The notes under the pieces are model-generated. The model saw only the letters and a list, made by a program, of their open reading frames with translations. It had not been told where the DNA came from and ran no database searches. From contig CM063499.1 of NCBI GenBank assembly GCA_032207245.1, forward strand, positions 83,973,705 to 84,037,704: a stretch of DNA of 64,000 bases, read 5' to 3'. The stretch comes from Pardosa pseudoannulata. Lineage: Eukaryota; Arthropoda; Arachnida; Araneae; Lycosidae. Within the stretch, counting starts at the first letter, position 1. Every line of letters begins with the position of its first letter. A program made the translations under genes and the position numbers. Below, piece by piece: positions 33,290-44,964 of this stretch.

Positions 33290-33545
33290 TGGACACGTTG
33301 ATGGTGGTTCGACAGCGAATTCCTATTTGAAAACAGATTGGTCGACCCTTCCACGTTCATTCATTCTGTCTATTCTTATTTCGGCATGGCCAACATCCAC
33401 TCGATGCAGGTGGTCTGTTTGAAATTTGTCACACCGTTTATGTGTCGTCAAACTATTCAGGTGCTCATGGCTCTTCGTAGTGGTTGTAGGCTGTTCAGGG
33501 TTCCTGGGCCAAAGGCCTTATCCCCAATTGGTGAGAGATATGAAT
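33290..33545 (+). mobile_element. Probable LINE 3' end fragment
   Basis: GC-richer than its surroundings and ending TTCCTGGGCCAAAGGCCTTA then TCCCCAATTGG. This hairpin-plus-TATCCCC arrangement resembles the 3' UTR segments at 15057-15090 and 19794-19825. The family is not assigned. The open frame at 33338-33556 has no recognised domain. Confidence 0.4.
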
Positions 33546-34061
33546 TCATGAATTAGAGTCCTTCCATTACATAAACACACAATTAAATGACTATGCAGGT
33601 CTTTAACAATTAGGTAAATACATATTAGGTTAGGAGTGCTCATATCGCATTTCACTGCAATACTCTGGGGATTATTTGGCACCTGCTCTACTCTATTCTT
33701 GAGCTCTTGCCTTTCACCCCCTACATACTCACTCATTCTCCGAAATCCAGACAGTGGCCTCCAAATTTATTCATAATTTTATTGAGAAAAGAATATATGT
33801 TCTGCAATTAATTTATAAAATCTTTGACATTGACAAATATTTTGAACAAGGGAAATGTGTTTTATTTTAAATACAAATATAAGTAAATGCATGGTGTTAA
33901 GGTTAAGTATTATATCTCTTTTGAAATGACTTAAGAAGAGGATATCAATCACGTGGGTTGCATTAATTTTTGGGTTCTATAAAAAATTTATTCACCCCAC
34001 ATGTTGTATTTTTGCTGACCGCTGAATTTTGCTAAAATAGAAAGATAAAATAGAAGTATGT

Positions 34062-34331
34062 ATGCTTTCCACAGTACATGATGGACATATCATCACTGAA
34101 GTTCGAAAAGGAAAAACTGTTTCTAAACCAAATGTTATAATGAATTATAACAGAACAATGGGTGGTGTAGACAGGACTGACTACAGGCTTGTTTATTATC
34201 CATCCATAAGTAAAGGACAAAAGAAATACTATAAGATAATATTTTGCCATCTTTTAGATTTAACAATATCTAATTCTTTAGTTTTGTATAAAAAAATTCT
34301 GGGACTAAAGATCACATTGACTTTAGATTGA
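34062..34331 (+). pseudogene. piggyBac-type transposase fragment
   Basis: An 89-residue open segment contains KPNVIMNYNRTMGGVDRTD, then a Tyr/Lys-rich helix, then IIFCHLLDLTISNSLVLYKK. This is the C-terminal part of the DDE_Tnp_1_7 (piggyBac) domain. The YN-x-MGGVD-x2-D block carries the third acidic catalytic position. Most of the ~550-residue family length and both terminal repeats are missing, so this is a dead relic. The flanking 33546-34061 sequence gave no further match by eye. Confidence 0.75.
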
Positions 34332-34446
34332 GCTTAATTGAAAAAATTATAGCAGTATATCATACGAAATCTCAGTTAGCCTCTTATGGAAAATATACTA
34401 ATTTTGGTATCTCATTAAGATTAACTGAACGCCATTTCCCAAGTTA

Positions 34447-34482
<36 letters not shown>

Positions 34483-35621
34483 CTTTTAGTTATTTTATGT
34501 TTATTTAGTTAAAAATTAAGGGAAGGAAAGGGAGAAATTGGGAGCAGTACAATTTTTAATTCCCCCTCCTCTTTTAAAAAAATACACACTAATTTCAGGT
34601 TTTATGTTTCATTAAAAAAAACCTTTTATATATAATTTTCTATTTAATTATTCCTTGTCATCTTATTTACCAATTGAGCTTCGTACATTCCTATAAGAAA
34701 ATTAATTATAAATCGCTCACCCTTTTTTATCTTTCCCATCATAGTTTAGAATCCAGGACATGTAAATTATCTATTTGTCCCAGGCTGTGATTTCTCTCAA
34801 ATTCTATTTCAACTACATATAGAAAACTATGAAGAGATATTCTTTAATTTGTTCTTTTGATTTTTAATTAAAAGCAATATTTTTTAGATATTAACTAAAA
34901 GATCCATTATCTATTTTTTTTAATTTTTAAAGAATTTATAATTTTTATTTTTAAAAATCCCAAAGTCAAATTAATTTATCTTTTTTCTATAAAAAAATAA
35001 AAGAGAATGACATATTTAAACAGCTCTAATCAAAGTTAAATCAAATATAACATGCATTTACGTTTTAAAATTAATTTTTGAAATTTAATTATTTCAAATT
35101 TGTATTATTTTCTGTATGAATAATACTTGTAGAAACACAATTTTGAGAAAAAAATATTACAAAGCGATAATAATTGAAAGTTATTAAAGAATAATTGAAG
35201 TGTGTTACTGCAACAGTAAATGTGTATATATGTATAAATAGATATGTTTGATTTATTGTCCATCTTTACAAACTGAATAGCTGTGAGAGTATTAATAAAT
35301 CATTTATAGTTTTGTAAAGTACATTAAAATAAATTGAAAAATATGGAAAAAATTTTATATATCTTTTCGTTTTGATTTTCTGTTTTTCTGCTCCCAAAAA
35401 TCGGAATTATTTCTCAAAATGAAAAGAATTGCTATGCTGTGAATTTTCATGACACTGTCAGACTGTTCTTTAGAATCCAGAAAAGAGTTATCATAAACAA
35501 ATATGCACATATATATATTATCGAGATTGATAAAATTATCTGAAAGGTCTAAGTAGATATAAATTTTGAAATCAAGAAAAATTTACAATACGAGGAAAAT
35601 GCAATTGTGAGATAGAAAGTG

Positions 35622-35923
35622 CCAGGGCCGTAGCCAGAAATTATGTTCGGAGGAGGGACCAAGGAGAAAGACATCTTTGTTTGTGAATGATACTTCAATT
35701 GATGAAAGGGAAAGAACTGTATTTCCGACCAGCAGCTTAGGAAGACTTTTATGGTCTGAGCGGTTTTTTTTTTTAAGGGAAAAAGTGTATGCTCATGCAC
35801 GGCTAGGCAGATAGAACACACACACAAACGTGGGACATTGTCTATCTATAAAATGGTCTTTCAACATTTTTTTGAGGGGGGGGACCAGTCCCCCAAATCC
35901 CTCCCCCAGCCTACGACCTTGGT
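35622..35923. mobile_element. ~302 bp MITE with CCAGGGCCGTAGCCAG end, unit C
   Basis: Same element, site and AAGTG duplication (35617-35621, 35924-35928) as at 916-1221. It was therefore inserted before A and C separated, or was transferred between them by conversion. Confidence 0.75.
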
Positions 35924-36873
35924 AAGTGCTTGTTAAGAAAATGTGAAAAGTGAAACTTCATGAACTATGAAGTCACAACCAGTAAGAGAGCTTTTGGAAG
36001 TCACGTAGTTTTCTCTTAACTTAAAAATTAAATTTAAAAGTAACAAACCCATTTTTTTTTACATTTTCGAAAACATATTTGGAATTACCGTGTATCTGGA
36101 ATTATCAAAAAATAATAAGTTGTTCCACTTACATGTGCAAATTCCTCATTTTTGAGTATATTTATTTATAAGTAAGAATCCCAAAGAATGCTCAGTCTTA
36201 ATGCCCATTTTTGTTTTTGCATAGTTTGCAGATTACCAACTTAAAAAAATGACATTACTGAAGCTGAACTATTCATTATTGGAAGAGAACTAAAACTTTG
36301 AAACACTTTTTAAAAATATAAATTAATATAATTTATTTTACACATGTAATAATTATTGAAAATAAGAAGTATTATAAACTCTCATAAGTTTTTATCTCAA
36401 TGCTAACAATGTTATTTATTTCAATAATTTATTTTAATTTGTTAAGCTATGATAAATATGTTAATTTAATAGGATCTTTTTGGACTAATACATAAAACAT
36501 GCACTGTCCTCAAACTTGTGGTGCCAGATGCATACTGAAGCCCTTCCCCCTACCCGTAGATATGCCACTGCTCTAATTTATTGCAGAGAGAAAGGTTATT
36601 GATGAACAACAAGGATAGAGCCCAGTTTTTATTACACTATAATTTCCAGTGCGATACAAAAGGGATAAAAAAATTAATCACATTTCTCTCTTTGTCAGTT
36701 TTGGCTAGTGAGAATTGAAGTAGAAGTGTATCTAAATTCTGAATAATGTAAACTTCCGCAAGATTTGTATTACAGATAAGTTTTGTCAAGTTTATTATTT
36801 GAAAAAGAAACATGTATTTACAGATACCTTAAACAAAAGAATTAAATAAACATTTTTTTGTTTTCTTCCTTAG

Positions 36874-37097
36874 GTATATTAAATTTTTTTTTTTAAGAAG
36901 AGTGTATTTTTGCCTTTTCTGATCTTTTGACAATTTAAGAAAGCATTATTCCTCAGATGTCCAGATTTTCTTGAAGATGAAAACGAGACATGAAGAGTCA
37001 TTGATTCAGATATCTGGCTTTAAGAGATATTGATAAACAGATGCTGTTAAAATTCTAGCAGTTGGATTGCTTTGCGCAAAATTTAATTCTTCATCAG
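36874..37097 (+). other. Putative 5' UTR exon of ZNF copy C
   Basis: Bounded by ...TTCTTCCTTAG and TTCATCAG|GTAATA. It is the paralogue of 2170-2389. Confidence 0.5.
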
Positions 37098-38289
37098 GTA
37101 ATAAAATTCTGCACCATTTACTCTTTTCCGAATAAATTTGTTAAAAAAACTTGAGTAATTAAAATTATTCATTAAATCATAATTATTTATTCTTTGCATT
37201 CTTATGTTTCCTGTCAATCATTTTTTTATTAGTTTCATTAATATTTCTTCAAATTAATTAATACATATATAAATAAATTTTAATTTTATAATTTTGTTGA
37301 TTAAAAATGTTCATATATTATATTAATTTCTCTTTAGTATTTTGATATCAAGATTCAGAAAATGAATATTATTATAACTATTTAATACATGTCATTTTAT
37401 GTTATTGTTATGGAAAAAAATTACCAGTAAAACAGAATTCAAATTTTCATTTACCTCTGTACCAGTTATTTAAATTGCAGATAAATTTATAATTTTACGA
37501 CCAACTGAAAAGTGTTGAAAACACTGCCGTAGACTATGGTATAGTAGGAATACTTAGTTCTTAAAATTGATGTAAGAGCGTCTCATCTAAATTTGCAGTG
37601 AGTACCTTTTCAAAATGTATCAGAAGCTACATTTTCTTTGTGTTATCAGTTTATCTGTAATCTAACAAACTTATAGAAAATTACACTGATTGTTATGTAC
37701 AAAATGCAAAAGATAAGTACTTTTTTTCTGGATAAAGTAGGTTGAATTCTACCCAGTTTTTTAGTCACAATGTTACCGCTATGTCTCATTGCTATTATCA
37801 TAGCTGCCACATGTAGAGGAATTCAAAAATCGTATAAAATTTCACACTAAAGGATGTAAAAAATATATCCTTGCTTTAAAAATATATGAAATAGATTGCG
37901 TATAGCACTTTTTTCTTTATTAATTTCAAAATAACTTACAAATTAACTAAAAAAAAATCTTCTGAATGCTTTAATAACAAAATACTGGTAATAAATATGG
38001 AGCAATATTTTAAGACATTTTATTGAAAAGAAAAAACTTCAAAAGCAACTATTTCAAAGCCAACTTTTAGTATAAAATAATCGCCATTAAAAACTAGTTT
38101 TTGTATGTTAGACAAATTTTAGAATATGTAAAAAAATTTATTTTAAGATTTCGAGATTTCCTTTAATATAGACAAAATTTCTACTGCATAATTTAAAATA
38201 GATTTTTAAATTTTAAAAAGTGATTAACATTTTAAATTTATTTTAATCATATAATTATTTATAAATCCTGCCCTCTTATATAACAAAAA

Positions 38290-38440
38290 ACCTGAATAGT
38301 TTTCAAATCCCCAAAAAAGCATCTAAAACCCATTAAATTATAGTAAAAACCCTGATAAAACCCGAAAATGCCCAAAACCCTAAAAACCCATTGGGCTGGG
38401 TTTTTTTCTGAAAAAAAACTGGTTTTTGCCTACCCTGGTT
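38290..38440 (-). mobile_element. TE end related to CAGGGTTGGC element, unit C
   Basis: Same insertion as in A and B, with small changes (GGGTAGGCAAAAACC on the - strand). Confidence 0.35.
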
Positions 38441-39351
38441 AAAGTTTGTGCTTGTTAAGAAATCATTCTCGTATTTTTGCAGTTAATTTGTAGGATTAGT
38501 TTCATTATCTTCCTACAAGAGAAACTTCTTTCTCAAAGTGTCTCCAGAACAGAAAACTACTTTGCTTTTATCAATATTTTGAGTCTGTGGTATTCAAAAT
38601 TAGTCAATGTCATGTCCCTTTAAGATTGTAAACTTTTTTATTCTTTTACCCTTTAGAGTTTTTAGGGTCAGTGGGATAACATGTTAATAAAAACTCTGGT
38701 ATTTTAAGATGGTGTTTCATTGAACAGTTCTAGCGTTTGGTTTTTTTTTAATCATTTTTTATTATGTTAAATTATTAAAAATCAAATATTCAATGAACTT
38801 ATTAGTTTTTACATCAAATTCAGATTACCTTCTATATTCAGCAGTAAAGCAAGTTTAAACAAATAAAAATATAATTCGTAGTAGTTTAAGTTTTGTTTTT
38901 GAAAAATTTATTAATATTTATAATTTTAGAAATTTAAAAATAAATTTGAAAATAAACTTATTTAAATTTAAATTAATAAAATGTGTAAAATTAAAATGTG
39001 TTTATGCTGTGATTTAAGACAATATTTACTGTTAAAGTTTACTACTGTCCAATTTATTTTTTGCCCCCATCTTCACCAAATTAAAAAAAAAAAAAAAATT
39101 AAAGTCTTACAAAACTTTGATACTAGTATATGTTTTATTACTTTGCAGGTTACATTTCTTTTAAAGCATTCCTCTATAAATGGTATTTGACATCAGAATG
39201 TAATATTGATGTTTTTGTGGACAAGGAGCTTGATACTTAAGTAGAAGATGTTCATACGACTCTACACTTCTAATTGCTGTTTTTAAAATTGAATATATCA
39301 GAACAGGTTGTCTTTATATGGGAGAATTTTTATGCAAGTGCAAATTATTTA

Positions 39352-39382
39352 ATATATATATTTATGTATATATATATATATT

Positions 39383-39420
<38 letters not shown>
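39352..39420. repeat. Interrupted (TA)n microsatellite
   Basis: TATATATTTATG repeats followed by a pure TA run, located about 140 bp before the start codon of copy C. A and B have shorter or no runs at this position. Confidence 0.9.
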
Positions 39421-39421
<1 letters not shown>

Positions 39422-39562
39422 TAGGTATAAAAATTAATATTTCGCAAAAATCAGATGTAAACTTATATACAATTTTGAAGATGTTTAAAACAGTATTTCT
39501 ACTGAAATAGGCCATTAAAAATTAAATTAAGATATATGTATTTGACTTCTATTTTTGTTGAT

Positions 39563-41134
39563 ATGGATAAAAGCACAGTGGATCAATTTAGTTCCATATA
39601 CAGTAAGGAAAGCCCATTTACTTGTAATGTATGTAAGAAATTGTTCTCTAAGAAATCCAGCTTAGATATTCATCTTCGATCCCACACTGGGGAGAAACCA
39701 TATGTTTGTAGTGTATGTAAGAAATCATTCTCTCGGAAAGACAGCTTAGATATTCATCTTCATTCCCACACTGAAGAAAAACCATATGCTTGTATTATAT
39801 GTAGGAAACCATTCTCTAATAAATCCATCTTACATATTCATCTTCGTTCCCACACTGGGGAGAAACCGTATGTTTGTAATGTATGTGAAAAATCCTTCTC
39901 TGCAATAAGCCACTTAATTGTTCATCTTCGTTCCCACAATGGGGAGAAACCATATGCTTGTAGTGTATGTGAAAAATCCTTCTCTCAAAAAGGCAACTTA
40001 GCTGTTCATCTTCGTTCCCACACTGGGGAGAAACCATATGCTTGTAGTGTATGTGAAAAATTCTTCTCTCAACAAAGCGACTTAAAAGTTCATCTTCGTT
40101 CCCACAATGGGGAGAAACCATATGCTTGTATTGTATGTAAAAAATCCTTCTCACGAAAAAACAACTTAACTCGTCATTTTCGTTCCCACACTGGGGAGAA
40201 ACCATATGCTTGTAGTGTATGTGAAAAATCCTTCTCTCAAAAAGGCCACTTAGCTGTTCATCTTCGTTTCCACACCGGGGAGAAACCATATACTTGTACT
40301 GTATGTAAGAAATCATTCTCTGAAAAATCCAAATTAAATGTTCATCTTCGTTTCCACACTGAAGAGAAACCATATGCATGTAGTGTATGTGAAAAATCCT
40401 TCTCTCTAAAACACCATTTAACTGTTCATTTTCGTTCCCACACTGGAGAGAAACCATACACTTGTGTATGTAAGAAATCATTCTGTCAAAAATCGAGTTT
40501 AAATGTTCATCTTCGTTTCCACACCGGGGAGAAACCATACACTTGTATTGTATGTAAGAAATCATTCTCTGAAAAATCCAAATTAAATGTTCATCTTCGT
40601 TCCCACACTGGAGAGAAACCATACACTTGTAGTGTATGTAAGAAATCATTCTGTAAAAAATCGAGTTTAAATGTTCATCTTCGTTTCCACACCGGGGAGA
40701 AACCATACACTTGTATTGTATGTAAGAAATCATTCTCTGAAAAATCCACATTAAATGTTCATCTTCGTTCCCACACTGGAGAGAAACCATACACTTGTAG
40801 TGTATGTAAGAAATCATTCTGTAAAAAATCGAATTTAAATGTTCATCTTCGTTCCCACAATGGGGAGAAACCATATGCTTGTAGTGTATGTGAAAAATCC
40901 TTCTCTGTAAAATCCACATTAACTGTTCATCTTCGTTCCCACACTGGAGAGAAACCATACACTTGTACTGTATGTAAGAAATCATTCTCTGTAAAATCCA
41001 CATTAAATGTTCATCTTCGTTCCCACACTGGAGAGAAACCATACACTTGTACTGTATGTAAGAAATCATTTTCTGAAAAATCCAAATTAAATGTTCATCT
41101 TCGTTCCCATTCTGGGGAGAAACCATATGCTTGA
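39563..41134 (+). CDS. C2H2 zinc-finger protein, copy C (18 fingers)
   Basis: The longest intact paralogue: 523 residues, with leader MDKSTVDQFSSIYSKESPF and then 18 contiguous fingers to the C-terminus. Seventeen keep Cys-X2-Cys...His-X3-His. Finger 11 has Cys-X1-Cys (TCVCKK) through loss of one codon near 40465 and may fold poorly. Linkers are TGEKPY with NGEKPY and TEEKPY variants. Fingers 11-15 alternate FCxKS and FSEKS types, a two-finger (168 bp) module duplicated in tandem. Helix position 6 is Val or Ile in all but finger 7 (Arg). The start follows the MDKST codon of the other copies; an in-frame ATG nine codons upstream is open only through a small local deletion. A nuclear DNA-binding protein is expected; partners and targets are unknown. 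No effector domain is visible. Confidence 0.88.
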   Translation: MDKSTVDQFSSIYSKESPFTCNVCKKLFSKKSSLDIHLRSHTGEKPYVCSVCKKSFSRKDSLDIHLHSHTEEKPYACIICRKPFSNKSILHIHLRSHTGEKPYVCNVCEKSFSAISHLIVHLRSHNGEKPYACSVCEKSFSQKGNLAVHLRSHTGEKPYACSVCEKFFSQQSDLKVHLRSHNGEKPYACIVCKKSFSRKNNLTRHFRSHTGEKPYACSVCEKSFSQKGHLAVHLRFHTGEKPYTCTVCKKSFSEKSKLNVHLRFHTEEKPYACSVCEKSFSLKHHLTVHFRSHTGEKPYTCVCKKSFCQKSSLNVHLRFHTGEKPYTCIVCKKSFSEKSKLNVHLRSHTGEKPYTCSVCKKSFCKKSSLNVHLRFHTGEKPYTCIVCKKSFSEKSTLNVHLRSHTGEKPYTCSVCKKSFCKKSNLNVHLRSHNGEKPYACSVCEKSFSVKSTLTVHLRSHTGEKPYTCTVCKKSFSVKSTLNVHLRSHTGEKPYTCTVCKKSFSEKSKLNVHLRSHSGEKPYA

Positions 41135-41607
41135 ATTATATAAGAACTCATTCTCTCAAAATTGCAGCTAAAATGTTCATTTTTGTTCCCACAATGCAGA
41201 AAAACCATTTAGTTGTACTCTAAGAAATCATTATCTTGGAAATAAAGCCTAGGTATTCAACATTGTTCCCACATTGGGGAGAAACCCTATTTTTGTAGTG
41301 CATGTAAGGAATCCTTCTCTGAAGAAAGCCTCTTAAATGTTCATCTTTTTTTGCACAAATGGGAGAAATCATGTGCTTGTAGTGTATGTAAGTAATCATT
41401 CAATCTAAATGCAACTTAAATGTTCACCTTCGTTCACACAATGATGAGAAACCATATGGTGCTACTGTATGTAAGAAATCATTCTCTCACAAAAGCACCT
41501 TAGATGTTCATCTTCATTCCCTCAGTGGGATGAAACCATATGGTAGTAGTGCATGTAAGAAATCATTTTCTCGAAAAATAACCTTAAATGTTCATCTTTG
41601 TTCCCAG
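41135..41607 (+). pseudogene. Decayed zinc-finger tract downstream of copy C
   Basis: Same degenerate finger series as after A, B and D, but the last ~180 bp (the two most 3' relic fingers) are deleted: TTGTTCCCAG joins directly to ATAAGAAACTTTC. Confidence 0.7.
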
Positions 41608-41783
41608 ATAAGAAACTTTCTTTGCTCAAAATGTCATTTTAGCAATCCTGTGCATAATTAGAATTATTGCTTCCCTGGTAGACATCACGGACCTTTGAAT
41701 CTTTTTGACTCGTATTTTTTTTTTTTTCATCTGTAGTCATAAGTTCTTAATGATATTGAATATTAAGTATTTATCAATATTAA

Positions 41784-41951
41784 AGAGTTGAACGATGGCT
41801 GATTGGTTAGGGTGCTGGCCTTTGTTTACGGAGTTCGTGGGTTCGAATCCCACATTGGCATGGATATTTGTAGCCGTTCAGAATCGGCTTTAAGCTGTAG
41901 GTCCTGGTCTCATTAGCCCTAGTGTTCCAAAAGTAGACTGTAGCACTCCAA
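41784..41951 (+). mobile_element. tRNA-derived SINE, unit C
   Basis: Same insertion as 29832-30000 with B-box GGTTCGAATCCC intact. It is flanked by ATCAATATTAA on the left (41773-41783) and ATCAATATTTAA on the right. Confidence 0.9.
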
Positions 41952-42430
41952 ATCAATATTTAAGTTTATCTATGATTTATTCTTAGTTTTGTTTGTTAAC
42001 TATTTTTTCATTTACAAATTGCTCTGCTGCTTAGTATGGGTATTTTTCTGCTTGTATTTTGTGTTTTAAGCTGTTCAAGAATTTTTAAAATAAACGTTTT
42101 AGCTATTAGTGCAGAGGTGCATTTTTTGACTCTTTTTAACAATTGAATCATAACAAGAATTAATTACAGTTTATCAATTACATAAAGACAACTGTTCAGG
42201 GAAACCAATTTTAATGCATCGCATTCTCATTGTTTCTTAAAATAATTTCATATTTGTTGTTTTGAGTCGTCTCACTACTTCCAAGTTAAAGAGCATTTTC
42301 TCAGGAGTACATTTCTAATGCTGAACGTCGTATTGATATGTGTGAATTATTTTGCTTGTAATGTTTTTTATTATTTTAAATACTTATTTTGTGAAATCTG
42401 CAATAATGTCACATGTATTTAAACTTGGAA

Positions 42431-42436
42431 AATAAA
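42431..42436 (+). terminator. Candidate poly(A) signal, copy C
   Basis: AATAAA in the conserved context described for copy A. Confidence 0.4.
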
Positions 42437-42736
42437 CTTTTATTCAGGAAATTTGCTCTAATACCTGTATATTAAGCATTTTTTTTTTTTATTATACACA
42501 ATTTCATAATTATTTTAGAAATCTTATTTCTATGAGAGTTTTAATGCCAAGTTAAACTGCCCTATTGTTACATCTCTGGCCCAGAATTTTGTCTGACAGG
42601 TAGTTACCCTTTATTCTACTAAATGGATTGAAGTTGCTGCATGAAGCAGGGTGATTCTAAACTGAAATTTATAAAAAGTTATGTGGGTCTATATTAAAAT
42701 TGTAAAATATAGAGTCTTTTTCACAGATGTTTAAAA

Positions 42737-42910
42737 GCCGAACGATAAGCGAATGGTAGTGCGCTGCTCTTCGGAACTGGAGTTCGCAGGTTCGAATCCC
42801 GCTACGGACATGGATGTTTGTAGCCTTTCGAAATCGGCTTTAAGCTGTAGGTTCTGGTCTCATTAGCCCTCGTGTGCAAAACAGTAGACCATAGTGCTCC
42901 AAACTAAAAC
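42737..42910 (+). mobile_element. tRNA-derived SINE, second site, unit C
   Basis: Same insertion as 30799-30968, with B-box GGTTCGAATCCC intact. The left duplication CACAGATGTTTAAAA is at 42722-42736. The right one has decayed to CCATAGATGATGTTTAAAA. Confidence 0.85.
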
Positions 42911-42938
42911 CAGAGCCAGACCATAGATGATGTTTAAA

Positions 42939-44964
42939 ATTAATTTTATGAAAAATCTATTTTAAAATAAAAATTTTTTTTTACATTATCTTGCTGCTGA
43001 AATAAAGTATATACAAAAAAAATGTTGTAGGCAATAAAAAAAAAATTTGTGTCTGACCTGTGTCTTTTTTTTTTTTTTTTTTTTTTTTTTCAGCAGAAAT
43101 TTTCATTTTGCCAAGAATAAGAATAAAATGTTTCTGTCAGTTGATAAGTGCTATATGTGTTTAAATGAAACAGCTGTGTGATGCAACATAGCTAAGACAT
43201 CTAGAATTGGTGTGATTCTAGTAATAATAGTATAGTGAAGCCATAAAGAGGAATTTTCACGTTTTCTAATTTTATTTTCAAACAATAGAAGACCAAAAAA
43301 GTATGCAGGACTGTACCTTTTTTCATTTCATTAGAGGTCCTAGTTAGGGATTTTTACTGGGATTTTTATAGAACTCTTTAATGTCTCTCAAAAACACTAC
43401 TTTTCGTTTCCCTAGTTTGAGACGTTGCAGTTCATGAAAACACTGACAGCGTATGTTGTTTACATTGGAAAATGCTACTTTTTAATTTGTTTCTGTTCAA
43501 AAATTCGCATAAATAGAAATTTTTTTTATGTCTGACATTACAGTGTCATATACTGAATAGTGTATTTGGCCACTCTGTACAAATACAACAATGAATTGGA
43601 ATAAAAAGATAATTTTCAGTGCTCGAAAGATCCCAGTTTACGTAAAACATGAAATAATTGTGTCAAAGGGATGAGAAATTAAACACCAAATTATCATAAA
43701 AATTATTTTTTTGGATTTGTGATGACCATTTTTCTATAATTAAACCTTACCTTTTTTTAATTCTACGTTTTAAAGTGCTGTTTTTAGCTTAAAAAAATTC
43801 CTCATTTTAGAGTATTTTCAGAAAGTTTAGTTACTGTATAATGAGTTTATGAAGAAGGATATAAATTGTGATAATTAGTTAATACATAACTTTAAAAAAT
43901 TATGTATTCTTAAGGTATTTTAATATTTTCTTGTTGAGATACCTACTTTCTTGAATATAGAGGTTCGCACTGGGACATCTTTCAATTAAATTGGATGCTA
44001 AAAAAAAAAAAAATGTGTAAATGTATTTTTAATACTCTACTGATATTGCTTAAAAATTGTAAATTTAATTCCAGAAGCTATATAAAAATTTTTTAACATT
44101 TTATATTAAGCAATAAAAATGTATTAGTATTTAATATATAAATCAAAAGTAGTATAATTAAGTATAAAAAGTACAAAGAAAAATCTGATCAATACATACA
44201 TTTCAAAAAGTAGGGATTTTTTTAGTAAATAGTACACTGCATTTTATATTTATAATGAAATTACAAACAAACAATATCAATTTCATATTTCAGCACAACA
44301 AATAAAATCTGGGTATTAATTTTTTTAAAATATATACATCATTATTTCAATATGCCATCAAAACGAGTTCTGTTTGCATAGAAAATGGTAATGTATATTT
44401 ACTCTTTTTCCTATTACGTTTTATGTTTGTTTAAATTTTTGGGCCCAAGTTATTCGTGAAGCTTCTGCTATTCTTAAAATTAACATTCAATCCAAAATTG
44501 CACAAGCCATGCTGTTTATGTACTTATCATTTTATGCTAATATATTTTTATAAAATTTCTTTATTCATTTTTATAAATTATTTAATAAAGAACTTTAAAA
44601 AAGCATAATAACTATTATTCTGTTAATTAAAAATAATTCAGAGATGAATCTCTGAATGTAAGTATGAAATAATTGGTATTTTTACGTAAAAAAAGGACGT
44701 AATCCTTTAGGAAAGATAATAAATGGTTATTTTTACAATGGTGATCTTTGTAATCATAGATGATTGGGGTTTTTACAGCATAATTTAAGTGTTTTGATCC
44801 AAGAATGCTTTTTAATATATTTCCAATAACATTATTGTAATACTTTTCAGATATTTTTTATTTTACCAGATCAAAATAACATTCATACATAACTTCCAAT
44901 TAAATGAAATATAGGTACTTTCTCTAATTTTTCTTTTAAACATTACTTCTATTTCTATATATAA
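42939..44964. repeat. B/C-type intergenic flank
   Basis: Paralogue of 30984-32985, leading without interruption into unit D. It contains T/A homopolymers (about 43064-43090). No gene is seen. Confidence 0.65.

Larger units (their letters stand above)
33277..35197. mobile_element. C-specific ~1.9 kb insertion (composite)
   Basis: Replaces about 200 bp of standard flank. It starts AACCCACTGAATGGACACG and ends before GTGTGTTACTGCAACAG. It contains a LINE-like 3' tail, a piggyBac transposase relic and a short TG/TA microsatellite (34448-34481). Limits are taken from where alignment with A and D stops. Confidence 0.55.
32986..36873 (+). repeat. 5' flank of unit C
   Basis: Aligns with 1-2169 of A and 44965-48636 of D, interrupted by a C-specific insertion at about 33277-35197 and by the shared MITE at 35622-35923. 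Outside those elements no gene is seen. Confidence 0.7.
37098..39562 (+). other. Putative intron and 5' UTR of ZNF copy C
   Basis: The intron-like part runs to TACTTTGCAG ending at 39148. The untranslated part then runs to the ATG at 39563 and includes an interrupted TA microsatellite at about 39352-39420 that is much longer than in A. The CAGGGTTGGC-like TE segment is at about 38290-38440. Short frames here are low-complexity. Confidence 0.45.

Noticed and set aside
39536..39562. Nine-codon upstream extension of copy C
   Set aside because: In A the corresponding ATG-TAT is followed directly by an in-frame TAG. The shared start in all copies is MDKST.
39816..41126. 436-residue open frame on the - strand across copy C, and similar ones across A, B and D
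   Set aside because: It is the antisense of the 84-bp finger repeat. The repeated [13 protein letters not shown] pattern arises because the conserved linker and finger codons contain no stops in that frame.
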